Below are positions 34,774-43,294 of a DNA stretch of 64,000 nucleotides, in pieces. The stretch's first letter is position 1. Each line of letters begins with the position of its first letter. The translations under genes were made by a program, and so were the position numbers. The DNA is from Acetivibrio mesophilus. Its GTDB lineage: Bacteria > Bacillota > Clostridia > Acetivibrionales > Acetivibrionaceae. The notes under the pieces are model-generated. The model was not told where the DNA came from and searched no databases. It was given only the letters and a program-made list of their open reading frames with translations. The DNA lies in NCBI RefSeq assembly GCF_004102745.1, contig NZ_RLII01000015.1:1-64000 (forward strand). The letters run 5' to 3'.

Positions 34774-35514
34774 ATGGATTTAATGGCCTGGGCTAAAGAA
34801 AATATTCAATTCGTGGGAAACTCACACACCAACAAGTCCAGCCGACAGCAGCGAATTCCCGAAATGATAGTTAACCACATATCGGAAGGAACTATATCTA
34901 GTTTGATAAGTTGGTTTACATCCCCCAGTAACACAGTATCCAGTGCCCATTTTGGGGTAAGTAAAACAGGTAACATATATCAGTTTGTTGCTATAGAGGA
35001 TTGTGCATGGGCTAATGGGCTGACATCCGGAATAGAAAACGCGACAGCTGAGCTGGTGCTAGAGAAAGGTAAGTCTGAAAATCCCAACTGGTATTCGGTA
35101 AGCATTGAACATGAAGGGATTTGGGCAGAAACAAAAGGTGCATTAACTCTTGAGCAGTTAGAGGCAACAAAGATGCTTCACAGATACATAATTGAATATG
35201 TAAAAGATAAATACGGCCATGATATTGAGCCGTCGGCAAAAACTATAATTGGACATTATGATATAGACAAAAACGAAAGACCCAACTGTCCTGGGGAACT
35301 ATTTCCGTTTCGGGAGATAATCGACTTTTTGACCTATTATGGACTGCCCTTTAAAGACATAAAAGACCACTGGGCTGAAGACCTGATAGTTGATGCATAT
35401 GAGCAGGGCATAATAAAAGGTTATCAGGATGGAACCTTCAGGCCCGATGCGCCAATGAGTAGGGCTGAAGGAATCGCTCTTGCGATGGCGATACTGAAAA
35501 AACTAAAGAATTAA
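34774..35514 (+). CDS. N-acetylmuramoyl-L-alanine amidase with SLH domain
   Basis: A 246-residue cell-wall protein. Residues about 25-175 form an Amidase_2 (T7 lysozyme-like) domain with zinc ligands H in IVNHIS and H in IIGHYDI, plus PNCPG; the C-terminal 60 residues are one S-layer homology repeat (FKDIKDHWAEDLIVDAYEQG, IKGYQDGTFRPDAPMSRAE). No signal peptide is seen, which is odd for a wall enzyme and could mean release by lysis or a spore/phage origin. ATG at 34774 follows GGAGGCGGTGATA. A good terminator follows. Confidence 0.88.
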   Translation: MDLMAWAKENIQFVGNSHTNKSSRQQRIPEMIVNHISEGTISSLISWFTSPSNTVSSAHFGVSKTGNIYQFVAIEDCAWANGLTSGIENATAELVLEKGKSENPNWYSVSIEHEGIWAETKGALTLEQLEATKMLHRYIIEYVKDKYGHDIEPSAKTIIGHYDIDKNERPNCPGELFPFREIIDFLTYYGLPFKDIKDHWAEDLIVDAYEQGIIKGYQDGTFRPDAPMSRAEGIALAMAILKKLKN

Positions 35515-35530
35515 TTATCCAAAGGGTTGT

Positions 35531-35571
35531 GAAAAGTCTCATTGTAATCTTACAGGGACTTTTCTTTTTTT
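35531..35571 (+). terminator. Terminator of the amidase gene
   Basis: GAAAAGTCTC (35531-35540) pairs with GGGACTTTTC (35555-35564) over 10 bp, followed by seven T residues. Confidence 0.85.
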
Positions 35572-35584
35572 AAACACGAGTAAA
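35572..35584 (+). promoter_or_regulatory. Shared regulon motif, copy 1 (metY)
   Basis: AAACACGAGTAAA, 40 bases upstream of the metY -35 box. The same 13-base word (G or C at position 9) occurs at 37123, 48497 and 49708, once before each transcription unit of the cluster. Confidence 0.7.
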
Positions 35585-35611
35585 TAAATATGAAAAATAA
35601 CAAATAAAGTA

Positions 35612-35640
35612 TTGACATTTGATTAGTTATGATTTAAAAT
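35612..35640 (+). promoter_or_regulatory. metY promoter
   Basis: TTGACA (35612-35617), 17 bases, TAAAAT (35635-35640). The cysK promoter at 48543 has the same hexamers and spacing and a similar initial transcribed sequence (AAAACATATATGA). Confidence 0.75.
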
Positions 35641-35683
35641 AAAATACAATAAAACATATATGAGAACTAAGGATTAGAGTTGA

Positions 35684-35743
35684 CCAGAAAACTGGAGGCT
35701 AGGTAATTCACTTCGAAGTGGAAACAATGCCTCTTATTTTTTT
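35684..35743 (+). promoter_or_regulatory. Candidate attenuator in the metY leader
   Basis: CCAG-AAAA-CTGG (35684-35695) overlaps a second hairpin GGAGGC...GCCTC (35694-35699 with 35729-35733) that encloses CACTTCGAAGTG and is followed by TTATTTTTTT. The overlapping, mutually exclusive stems and the T run just before the ribosome binding site suggest transcription attenuation. It does not match the S-box or T-box signatures I know. Confidence 0.5.
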
Positions 35744-35761
35744 ACAAGGAGATGATGGTAA

Positions 35762-37054
35762 TTGAGTAAAAGAGAGTTTGGATTTGATACTCTACAGGTT
35801 CACGCAGGCCAGGTGCCGGACCCTGCGACAGGTTCTAGGGCTGTTCCGATTTATCAAACAGCATCATATTCAATAGAAAACCAAGAACGTGCAGAAATCT
35901 TATTTTCACTAAAGGAATTTGGATATACATATACAAGAATAGTAAACCCAACAAATGAGGTGTTGGAGCAGAGAATAGCCGCGTTAGAGGGAGGTTCTGG
36001 AGCTTTGGCTCTTGCATCCGGTTCGGCGGCAGTTACATATTCAATATTGAATATTGCCAAGGCTGGAGATGAAATTGTTGCTGCAAGCACTTTGTATGGG
36101 GGCACATATAATCTGTTTTCCATTACTTTACCTGACCTTGGAATAAAAACTATTTTTGTGGATCCCGATGACCCTGAAAACTTCAGAAAGGCTATCACAG
36201 AAAAAACGAAAGCACTTTACATTGAGTCGATAGGAAATCCCGGGATTAATATTATTGACATTGAAAAGGTAGCCGATATTGCCCATCAAAATGGAATTCC
36301 TCTAATTGTGGACAATACCTTCGGAACGCCTTATCTTATCAAACCCTTTGAATACGGGGCAGACGTTGTAGTCCATTCGGCAACAAAATTTATTGGCGGC
36401 CATGGTACCTCCATAGGTGGACTTATAGTTGATGGGGGAAAGTTTGACTGGTCTAAAAGCGGGAAGTTTTCGGGATTTACAGAGCCGGACAGAAGCTATG
36501 GGGGTCTTAGGTTTTATGAACGTTTCAAGGAGACAGCATACATAGTAAAGGCTAGAGTCAAGCTTTTACGAGACACCGGTGCAGCTATAAGTCCCTTTAA
36601 TTCATTTTTGTTCCTTCAAGGCTTGGAGACCCTTTCTCTGCGGGTACAAAAGCATGTATCCAACGCTCAAAAAATAGCAGAGTTTTTAAAGGAGCATCCT
36701 GCTGTTTCATGGGTCAATTATCCGAGCCTTCCTGGCAATAAATATTATGATCTGGCTAAAAGGTATTTTCCCAAGGGCGCGGGTTCTATTTTTACCTTTG
36801 GCATAAAAGGTGGAGTTGATGCAGCCAAGAGGTTTATTGATAACCTTGAAATTTTCTCACTTCTAGCAAATGTTGCAGATGCAAAATCATTGGTAATCCA
36901 TCCTGCAAGTTCAACACACGCACAGCTGTCGGAGGAGGAACAGCGATCGGCAGGAGTACTGCCCGACTTAATTCGTCTTTCCATAGGTATAGAAGATGCA
37001 GATGATTTGATTTTCGATTTGGATCAGGCTTTAAGAAAGGCAACTAACGTCTAA
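35762..37054 (+). CDS. metY: O-acetyl-L-homoserine sulfhydrylase MetY
   Basis: A 430-residue PLP enzyme of the Cys/Met metabolism family. MetY makes homocysteine from O-acetylhomoserine and sulfide, or methionine from methanethiol. Motifs: [20 protein letters not shown] near the start, [22 protein letters not shown], and the PLP lysine in [14 protein letters not shown]; length is that of MetY rather than the shorter MetB/MetC. The start is a TTG (35762) after AAGGAGATGATGGTA. The gene carries the cluster motif and a leader hairpin, so it probably belongs to the nitrogenase-like sulfur regulon. Confidence 0.93.
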   Translation: MSKREFGFDTLQVHAGQVPDPATGSRAVPIYQTASYSIENQERAEILFSLKEFGYTYTRIVNPTNEVLEQRIAALEGGSGALALASGSAAVTYSILNIAKAGDEIVAASTLYGGTYNLFSITLPDLGIKTIFVDPDDPENFRKAITEKTKALYIESIGNPGINIIDIEKVADIAHQNGIPLIVDNTFGTPYLIKPFEYGADVVVHSATKFIGGHGTSIGGLIVDGGKFDWSKSGKFSGFTEPDRSYGGLRFYERFKETAYIVKARVKLLRDTGAAISPFNSFLFLQGLETLSLRVQKHVSNAQKIAEFLKEHPAVSWVNYPSLPGNKYYDLAKRYFPKGAGSIFTFGIKGGVDAAKRFIDNLEIFSLLANVADAKSLVIHPASSTHAQLSEEEQRSAGVLPDLIRLSIGIEDADDLIFDLDQALRKATNV

Positions 37055-37088
37055 GGTTATTGAAGTTCCCAATACTGTTTTAAATAAG

Positions 37089-37113
37089 TTCCTAAAAGAG
37101 TTTAGGAATTTTA
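37089..37113 (+). terminator. Terminator of metY
   Basis: TTCCTAAA (37089-37096) pairs with TTTAGGAA (37101-37108), loop AGAG, followed by TTTTAAATT. Confidence 0.6.
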
Positions 37114-37122
37114 AATTAATAA

Positions 37123-37135
37123 AAACACGACTAAA
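37123..37135 (+). promoter_or_regulatory. Shared regulon motif, copy 2 (nitrogenase-like operon)
   Basis: AAACACGACTAAA followed by N4-TATG-N2-TACTA, an extended pattern shared with copy 4 at 49708. There is no TTGACA downstream, so this motif may sit at the promoter itself. Confidence 0.7.
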
Positions 37136-37150
37136 CAAGTATGAATACTA

Positions 37151-37246
37151 ATGAAAGTGGATGGAGATATGACTGAATTTACAAAGCAGCTTTATTGTTC
37201 AAAACAATTGGTAAGGGAAGAGTATGAAATACTTGAAGAAATATAA
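37151..37246 (+). CDS. Possible leader peptide or micro-ORF
   Basis: ATG at 37151, or at 37169 with GGATGGAG upstream, gives 31 or 25 codons (MTEFTKQLYCSKQLVREEYE). It precedes the ABC transporter gene by 25 bases. One Cys residue; no family. It may be a translated leader or chance. Confidence 0.3.
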   Translation: MKVDGDMTEFTKQLYCSKQLVREEYEILEEI

Positions 37247-37270
37247 CAAATTAAGGGGGAGGATTTTAAG

Positions 37271-38317
37271 ATGAAAAGAAGGGTTTTGTCGGTAATTGCT
37301 ATAGTTGTGTTGCTTACTTTGGTGTTGTCGGGATGCAGAAAAGAGGAAAATACATCGGGGAGGGATGTCACAAAACACACAGGATCAACAGCGGTAAGTC
37401 CCGATGATGGCTCAAAGAAATTGAAGAAGATAACGGTATCCTATGCCGGAGGAACATGCGAAGCACCATTGTTTGTTGCATACCATAAAGGCTTTTTCGA
37501 GGATGAGGGCTTAGAGGTTGAGTTCGTAAAAGCAGATTTCGAAAAGCTAAAAACCGGAATAGCTTCAGGAAAAATTGACGCATCTGTGGGTAACTTCGCA
37601 TGGTTTAAAGCTATTGAACAAGGCTTGAAGGTTAAGCTTACTGCAGGAATTCACGCAGGATGTATTGTAGCCGTGGCACCGCCGGATTCCGGTATAAAAA
37701 GTGTTACAGACTTAAAAGGCAAAACCATAGGTGTGGAATCAATAGGCGGAGGACCAATGATTATTCTGTCCTTTGAGCTTCAAAAAGCCGGGGTCGACCC
37801 TAAAAAAGATGTTCAGTGGAAGGCATTTCCTTCTGCGCAGCTTGAAACGGCGATAGACAAAAAGGAAATTGATGCCTTTATCACTTGGGACCCGTTCGGA
37901 ACAAAGCTTGTCAGGGAAAAGAATTATCTTGCCTTGGTTGATATAGCCAAAGATGAGCCCTATAAATCCGGATACTGCTGCTATACTGTGGTAAGTGAAA
38001 AGCTGGTAAAGGAAGATCCTGATGCTGCAGCCAGATATACCAGAGCAATCTTGAGATCCGCTGAGTGGGTAGGTGAAAATATTGATGAAGCCTCTAAAAT
38101 TGAGGTTGAAAACAATTATGTATCTGTTGGTGTAGAGGAAAATGCAGATTTCCTCAGAGGCTATGTTTGGAGACCGGGTGTAAAGGGCGCTAAAGAAAAC
38201 ATCAAATTCTTTATTCATGAACAAAAAGAGCAAGGTATACTTGATGCTTCTACCGATGAAACAGAATTATTTAACAAGATATTTGCAGAAGTCATACCTG
38301 ACTTTAATGGAAACTAA
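37271..38317 (+). CDS. ABC transporter substrate-binding lipoprotein (SsuA/NrtA-like)
   Basis: A 348-residue lipoprotein (signal ending in LVLSGC) of the nitrate/sulfonate/taurine-type binding protein family (FVAYHKGFFEDEGLEVEFV, GKIDASVGNFAWFKAIEQG, LKGKTIGVESIGGGP). It first encounters the substrate outside the cell. Unusual cysteines lie near the expected ligand cleft: GGTCEAP, HAGC and a vicinal pair C236-C237 (SGYCCY). The second binding protein of the window has a CC at the matching place. First gene of a 12-gene operon with nitrogenase-like genes; an organosulfur substrate is inferred. Confidence 0.88.
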   Translation: MKRRVLSVIAIVVLLTLVLSGCRKEENTSGRDVTKHTGSTAVSPDDGSKKLKKITVSYAGGTCEAPLFVAYHKGFFEDEGLEVEFVKADFEKLKTGIASGKIDASVGNFAWFKAIEQGLKVKLTAGIHAGCIVAVAPPDSGIKSVTDLKGKTIGVESIGGGPMIILSFELQKAGVDPKKDVQWKAFPSAQLETAIDKKEIDAFITWDPFGTKLVREKNYLALVDIAKDEPYKSGYCCYTVVSEKLVKEDPDAAARYTRAILRSAEWVGENIDEASKIEVENNYVSVGVEENADFLRGYVWRPGVKGAKENIKFFIHEQKEQGILDASTDETELFNKIFAEVIPDFNGN

Positions 38318-38344
38318 ATAAATCCTAAAAGGGGGGATAAAACA

Positions 38345-39364
38345 ATGGCTGTAAATCAGTTAAACTACTCCGAAAATATCAGCATACATACAAATGAGGG
38401 TATAAACTGCAAAACAAGAAAAGCATTTTTCCCAATAATATTTTTACCGCTACTTGCTTTTGCATTAGCCCTGCATCTTCATCTAACCGTACCGAACAAT
38501 CAGGAATTAAGCATCCGTTACACATATGCAGCAGTTTTAGTGGCAGCAACAGCTTTGTATTCGATACTATGCTTGCTTTCGTTAAAGATTGAAATACTCT
38601 CACAGAAGCTTAAACATTTTGTACCCCTTATTACGGTGGCAGTCTTGTTAGTGGAGCTATGGGACCTGGTAACGCTGAAGCTTGCATTGCTTGAACTTCC
38701 CTACTTTCCGGGGCCCGACAAAGTCCTCTCGGTATTTAAGGATGATTGGCAACTGCTTCTTAAAAGCACATTATATTCTTTGAGGCTTATGTTTATAGCC
38801 TATTTAATAGGAGTGCTTCTCGGATTGGTTACAGGTATAACTATGGGCTGGAGCAAAAAGGTCAACTACTGGGTAACACCATTTCTTAGAGTAATAGGCC
38901 CTGTTCCTGCCACCGCATGGATTCCAGTAGCAATGGTAGTTTTTCCGACAACTTTTTCGGCAAGTGTATTTCTGATTGTTCTTGCGGTTTGGTTTCCGGT
39001 GACGGTTATGACCAGCTCAGGCATAGCAAATGTGAGAAATTCCTTCTTTGAAGTAGCCAGAACCCTTGGGGCTGATAAGAAATATCTGATATTTAAAGTT
39101 GCCATACCAGCAGCCTATCCAAATATATTTATCGGATTATTTATGGGAATGGGCTCTTCATTTCTGACCCTCATAGTAGGGGAAATGATAGGTGTAAAAG
39201 CCGGGCTCGGATGGTATATCAACTGGGCGCAAGGCTGGGCGGAGCTTCACAAGGTATATGCAAGTCTCATTTTAATGGCAGTAATATTCTCAAGCCTTTT
39301 GACCTTGTTGTTCAAGGTTAAGGACAAAGTTCTAATCTGGCAGAAGGGGCTGATAAAATGGTAA
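38345..39364 (+). CDS. ABC transporter permease (SsuC-like)
   Basis: A 339-residue membrane protein. Four N-terminal hydrophobic segments extend the usual SsuC/TauC core; the BPD_transp_1 core starts near residue 135 (LLKSTLYSLRLMFIAYLIGVLLGL) and contains the EAA loop EVARTLGADKKYLIFKVAIPAAYPNIFIG. It is 27 bases after the binding-protein gene and overlaps the ATPase gene by 7 bases. The extra N-terminal helices are also present in the second permease (56878). Confidence 0.92.
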   Translation: MAVNQLNYSENISIHTNEGINCKTRKAFFPIIFLPLLAFALALHLHLTVPNNQELSIRYTYAAVLVAATALYSILCLLSLKIEILSQKLKHFVPLITVAVLLVELWDLVTLKLALLELPYFPGPDKVLSVFKDDWQLLLKSTLYSLRLMFIAYLIGVLLGLVTGITMGWSKKVNYWVTPFLRVIGPVPATAWIPVAMVVFPTTFSASVFLIVLAVWFPVTVMTSSGIANVRNSFFEVARTLGADKKYLIFKVAIPAAYPNIFIGLFMGMGSSFLTLIVGEMIGVKAGLGWYINWAQGWAELHKVYASLILMAVIFSSLLTLLFKVKDKVLIWQKGLIKW

Positions 39365-40155
39365 ATTCCCGAAAGATAGATTCCGGAAAGCTAGAGATTA
39401 AAAATGTAAAACGCACTTTTGTGGATGTTAACGGCAATGAAATTGTGGCGCTAAATGATGCAAGTCTTACAGTAAATGAAGGAGAATTTGTTTCCCTAGT
39501 TGGCCCCAGTGGCTGCGGTAAATCAACTTTACTTAGGCTCATAGCAGGACTTGATAATCCAGACTTGGGAGAAGTGCTGCTTGACGGGACAGCAATTTTG
39601 GGTCCGGGGTATGAAAGAGGCTTGGTATTTCAAGATCCAACACTTTTCCCGTGGCTGAATGTAAAAAATAATGTGGCATCGGGATTAATTGCAAGAAAGG
39701 TCTATAACAAAAAGCAAAATGAGGTGCAGGACTATATTAATCTTGTGGGCCTTACCGGCTTTGAAAACTCTTACCCTCATCAATTGTCGGGAGGAATGGC
39801 TCAGCGTGTGGCCCTTGCCAGAGCCCTTGTAAACCACCCGAAGGTGCTGTTGTTGGATGAACCGCTGGGAGCATTGGATGCTTTTACCCGGATGCAAATG
39901 CAGGATGAGATTTTGAGAATATGGCAGGAGCGCCAAATCACCGTTGTTTTAGTAACCCATGATATAGATGAGGCAATCTATATGAGCGACAGAATTATAA
40001 TTATGACACCACGGCCGGGAAAGATTCAAGAGATAATAAATGTCGAGATTGGAAGGCCAAGAAGGAGAAACGATCCCGACTTCTTCAGAATAAGATCAAA
40101 AATCCTTGAACTCTTGAATTTTGCCAAAGAGGAGCAATTAAGCTATTATCTCTAA
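39358..40155 (+). CDS. ABC transporter ATP-binding protein (SsuB-like)
   Basis: A 265-residue ATPase: Walker A GPSGCGKST, Q loop FQDPTLFPWLNVKNNV, signature LSGGMAQRVALARAL, Walker B VLLLDEPLGALD, H loop VTHDIDEA. The FPW after the Q loop is usual for nitrate/sulfonate/taurine importers. It overlaps the permease gene, completing an importer at the head of the nitrogenase-like operon. Confidence 0.95.
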   Translation: MVNSRKIDSGKLEIKNVKRTFVDVNGNEIVALNDASLTVNEGEFVSLVGPSGCGKSTLLRLIAGLDNPDLGEVLLDGTAILGPGYERGLVFQDPTLFPWLNVKNNVASGLIARKVYNKKQNEVQDYINLVGLTGFENSYPHQLSGGMAQRVALARALVNHPKVLLLDEPLGALDAFTRMQMQDEILRIWQERQITVVLVTHDIDEAIYMSDRIIIMTPRPGKIQEIINVEIGRPRRRNDPDFFRIRSKILELLNFAKEEQLSYYL

Positions 40156-40222
40156 TCGCTCAAATAAACCTGGGGTTTCTTATACGATTTAAAAATCTAT
40201 AAAGTGTTTGGGGGAAGTATCT

Positions 40223-40384
40223 ATGTCAGAGATAAATAAAAGTGATAGAAGAGCACTTACTGAGGAAGATACAAAAAGACTAATTCAAATCATCAATAAT
40301 ATAAAATTCGGAACAGTCACGATTATTATTCAAGACGGCAAGGTGATTCAAATTGAAAAGAATGAAAAAATAAGGCTTGTCTAA
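40223..40384 (+). CDS. DUF2292/YezD-like microprotein
   Basis: A 53-residue protein with ATG at 40223 after GGGGGAAGTATCT. The C-terminal half IIQDGKVIQIEKNEKIRL with preceding IKFGTVT is the DUF2292 (YezD) pattern. These small proteins recur in sulfur-assimilation operons of Firmicutes. It sits 14 bases before the first NifK-like gene. Function unknown. Confidence 0.85.
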   Translation: MSEINKSDRRALTEEDTKRLIQIINNIKFGTVTIIIQDGKVIQIEKNEKIRLV

Positions 40385-40398
40385 AGGTGGGGTTATAA

Positions 40399-41736
40399 AT
40401 GGGGAAGTTTGTTGATCGTCCAAAATATATTTGTGCAATGGGAGGTGCCGTTGCTACACTTAATGCCTTGCCCGGTGTTGTTCCTATACTTCATGCAGCA
40501 GCCGGGTGTGGATTCAATATATCAAATGCAATTAATGGAGGCGGCGGCTATGTGGGAAGCGGATATTGCGGAGGCCAGTCGCTACCAAGCTCAAATGTTT
40601 TTGAAAAGGAAATTGTTTTCGGCGGTGAGGGAAGGCTCGAACAGCAGATTTTAAGCACAATGGAAATTGCAGAGGCAGATATTTATTTTGTCATTACAGG
40701 CTGCATGGTGGAAATGATAGGAGATGATGCGGTATCTGTAGTTAAAAGGCTCAACAAGGGCAAGAGGTTATTTGCTGCCGATACCGGAGGGTTTAGAGGA
40801 AACTCTTATAAAGGCTATGATATTGTTTTGTCAAAGCTCTTCAGTGAGTACGTCCAAACCGGTCTTGAAAAGGATGAAAGGCTGGTTAACCTCTGGGGCA
40901 TTGTACCTGTACAGGATGTTTACTGGAAGGGAAACTTAAGGGTTTTAAAAAAGCTTGTTGAAGGTCTGGGGTATAAGGTCAACACATTTTTTGGAGAAGA
41001 TGAAACCCTTGAGGACTTAAAAGAATCGTCAAAAGCAATTCTAAATATTGTTGTCTCGGATACATACGGGATTGATGCGGCCAAAACCTTTAAAGAAGTG
41101 CATGACACTGATTATATCACCACTGATTTTCCCATTGGAGACCATGGAACAGCAAGATTTATTAAAGAAGTGGGAACAGCCCTTGGTGCAAGTAATGAAG
41201 TAATCAATGCGCTTATTAAAAAGGAAAGAAAAAGGTATTACGGGTACTTAGAGAGGGTTGTGGATGCCTATAGCGATTTTGATCTTCAAAGATACGCAGT
41301 TATTGTAGGGGATGCAAATTATACTCAGGGACTTACAAGATTCCTTTCCGATGATTTGGGCTGGCTTCCTGAATTGGTTATTATAAATGATTTGCTGGAG
41401 GAAGAACAAAAGGAATTCTTAAGAAGGAAATTTAGTGACTATGAATCGGGGATAAAGCCTGAGTTGGTATTTGATACAGATGCCTCTAGTGTATTGAAAC
41501 ATATAAACCGCCATTGGGAAGTGAATAAAAACCCCAGATATTATGATTCAATGACTCCAGCTTTTCTCATCGGCAGTAGTTTTGAAAAAGAAACTGCCCA
41601 AAAAATTAAAGCTCAACACTTAAGTGTAATGTATCCGGTTTCCAACCGTGTTGTTTTGGATAGGGCATACGCAGGCTTCGAGGGAGCACTTACATTAACG
41701 GAGGATATTTTCAGTGTGCTTTTGGAGAGTAGATGA
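40399..41736 (+). CDS. Nitrogenase-like component 1 beta subunit (NifK-like, set 1)
   Basis: A 445-residue NifK-like protein. Cysteines expected to bind a P-cluster are C12 (YICAMGG), C37 (AAGCGF) and C102 (TGCMVEMIGDD); the C-terminus RAYAGFEGALTLTEDIFS matches the NifK ending. It would form a heterotetramer with the NifD-like protein that follows after 15 bases. Beta-before-alpha gene order is unusual for nif operons. It clearly differs from Mo-nitrogenase in length and context; methylthio-alkane reductase or another group IV-type nitrogenase-like enzyme is favoured. Confidence 0.88.
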   Translation: MGKFVDRPKYICAMGGAVATLNALPGVVPILHAAAGCGFNISNAINGGGGYVGSGYCGGQSLPSSNVFEKEIVFGGEGRLEQQILSTMEIAEADIYFVITGCMVEMIGDDAVSVVKRLNKGKRLFAADTGGFRGNSYKGYDIVLSKLFSEYVQTGLEKDERLVNLWGIVPVQDVYWKGNLRVLKKLVEGLGYKVNTFFGEDETLEDLKESSKAILNIVVSDTYGIDAAKTFKEVHDTDYITTDFPIGDHGTARFIKEVGTALGASNEVINALIKKERKRYYGYLERVVDAYSDFDLQRYAVIVGDANYTQGLTRFLSDDLGWLPELVIINDLLEEEQKEFLRRKFSDYESGIKPELVFDTDASSVLKHINRHWEVNKNPRYYDSMTPAFLIGSSFEKETAQKIKAQHLSVMYPVSNRVVLDRAYAGFEGALTLTEDIFSVLLESR

Positions 41737-41751
41737 TGGGAGGATTTATCA

Positions 41752-43272
41752 ATGGAAAATAGAGTATACAATTATCTCAATGAAAAAGCTCCGCCGGTAA
41801 GGGAGGACAGACTGAAGGCCTGCAGCGCCTTTGGCGGAAGCTGCTGTGCCCTTTCTGAAGGAATCAGGAAAGGTTGCCTTAACGGAACAAGAAGGCAGTT
41901 TTCGCAAACCCAGGGATGTACGCTTGTTTTGAGCCTGGCAATTCTAAATACCGTACGCAATGCAGTTATTGTTGTGCACGGCCCTATCGGGTGCGGTGGA
42001 GGCAATATTTTCTTTGCCGGGATTTCAAAGATGTTTAAGCAGCTAAGAGACCCAAAAGCTGAAGGACTGATTTGGATTAACACCAATCTTGACGAGGCAG
42101 ACAGTATATCTGGCGGAGAAGCAAAACTCAAAGAAGCAATATTATTTGCAGAAGAAGAATTCCGGCCTGAGGCAATTATTGTAGTAAACAGCTGTGTTCC
42201 TGCCATTATCGGGGATGATGTGGAAAGTGTGGCTAAGGACCTGCAAAAAAGGATAGCAGCAAAAATAGTAACAGTACATTGTGAGGGCTTTAAAAGCAAA
42301 ATTATGGCGACAGCTTATGACTCGGTTTACCATGGGATACTTAGAAATCTCGTAATCGGTAATGAAAAGCCTCAAAAAGACTTTATAGATGACGAGGAGA
42401 GATACAAAGCAGAGCTTGTAAAAAGCAAAACCGTAAATCTTTTAAATGTTTCGTCAATGAGTCATAGCGATGAATTGGAGCTTAAGCGTATACTGGAGGC
42501 TTTAGGACTAAAGGTCAGGATTCTTCCTTGTTATTCGACTCCTGAAGACTTTGAAGAGATTCATGAGGCGGCCTTGAACGTAAGTATCTGTTCAACCCAT
42601 GATGATTATTTTGTGGGGCATTTGAAAGAACATTACAACATACCCTATATCCTTGAAACCATACCGATAGGCATTGAAAATACAAATAAATGGGTGCTGG
42701 ATATTGCTGAGCATTTCGGTCTTCGCCAGGAGGCACAGAGGTTGGTTGAGTATGAAACCCGAGAACTCAATAAAGCACTGGAACCATATAAAAAAGCCCT
42801 TGCCAATAAAACCGTATTCTTGGCAGGAGGAGAAATAAGGGTTCTTGCAACTGCAGAGCTGTTGCAGGACTTGGGGCTCGAGGTTTTGGGAATGAAGGGC
42901 TATCACTTTGATGAATTTGGTGAAAAGCTGATTCCGACGGTAAAGAACAATGACAAGATGGTCTTTAACATAGCAACAGGTCAACCCTTTGAACAATCCA
43001 ACCTCTTAAAGAACCTTAAGCCTGATGTATATGTAGGGCATGTGGGCGGAAATGTGTGGGCTGCCAAGCAAGGCTTGCCGGTATTCCCTATTTTCTCGCA
43101 GGCAGTAAACTATATGGGATACTCAGGGGTATTTGAGGTGGCACGAAGATTAAACAGGATACTAAAGAACAATTCTTTTAATAAAAACATTTCAAAACAT
43201 ACAAGGCTTCCATATTATGACAGTTGGTACGAGGAGGATCCGTTTAAATATATTGAAAATCAGGGGAAATGA
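41752..43272 (+). CDS. Nitrogenase-like component 1 alpha subunit (NifD-like, set 1)
   Basis: A 506-residue NifD-like protein. P-cluster cysteines C56, C81 (HGPIGCGG) and C148 (NSCVPAIIGDD) are present, as is HCEGFKSK. C280 (NVSICSTHDDYF) aligns with the Cys that binds FeMo-cofactor in NifD. The cofactor His of NifD (PYHGFDG) appears replaced by Met in NYMGYSG (about 453-459). Extra Cys occur at C24 and C31-C32 in the N-terminus. A FeS cofactor made by the NifB-like protein of this operon is likely; the reaction is unknown. Confidence 0.88.
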   Translation: MENRVYNYLNEKAPPVREDRLKACSAFGGSCCALSEGIRKGCLNGTRRQFSQTQGCTLVLSLAILNTVRNAVIVVHGPIGCGGGNIFFAGISKMFKQLRDPKAEGLIWINTNLDEADSISGGEAKLKEAILFAEEEFRPEAIIVVNSCVPAIIGDDVESVAKDLQKRIAAKIVTVHCEGFKSKIMATAYDSVYHGILRNLVIGNEKPQKDFIDDEERYKAELVKSKTVNLLNVSSMSHSDELELKRILEALGLKVRILPCYSTPEDFEEIHEAALNVSICSTHDDYFVGHLKEHYNIPYILETIPIGIENTNKWVLDIAEHFGLRQEAQRLVEYETRELNKALEPYKKALANKTVFLAGGEIRVLATAELLQDLGLEVLGMKGYHFDEFGEKLIPTVKNNDKMVFNIATGQPFEQSNLLKNLKPDVYVGHVGGNVWAAKQGLPVFPIFSQAVNYMGYSGVFEVARRLNRILKNNSFNKNISKHTRLPYYDSWYEEDPFKYIENQGK

Positions 43273-43294
43273 AGAAAATGGGAGGCGATTTAAG

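Noticed and set aside
35640-35760. S-box or T-box riboswitch before metY
   Set aside because: The characteristic conserved segments of these leaders are absent; only short overlapping hairpins are seen.
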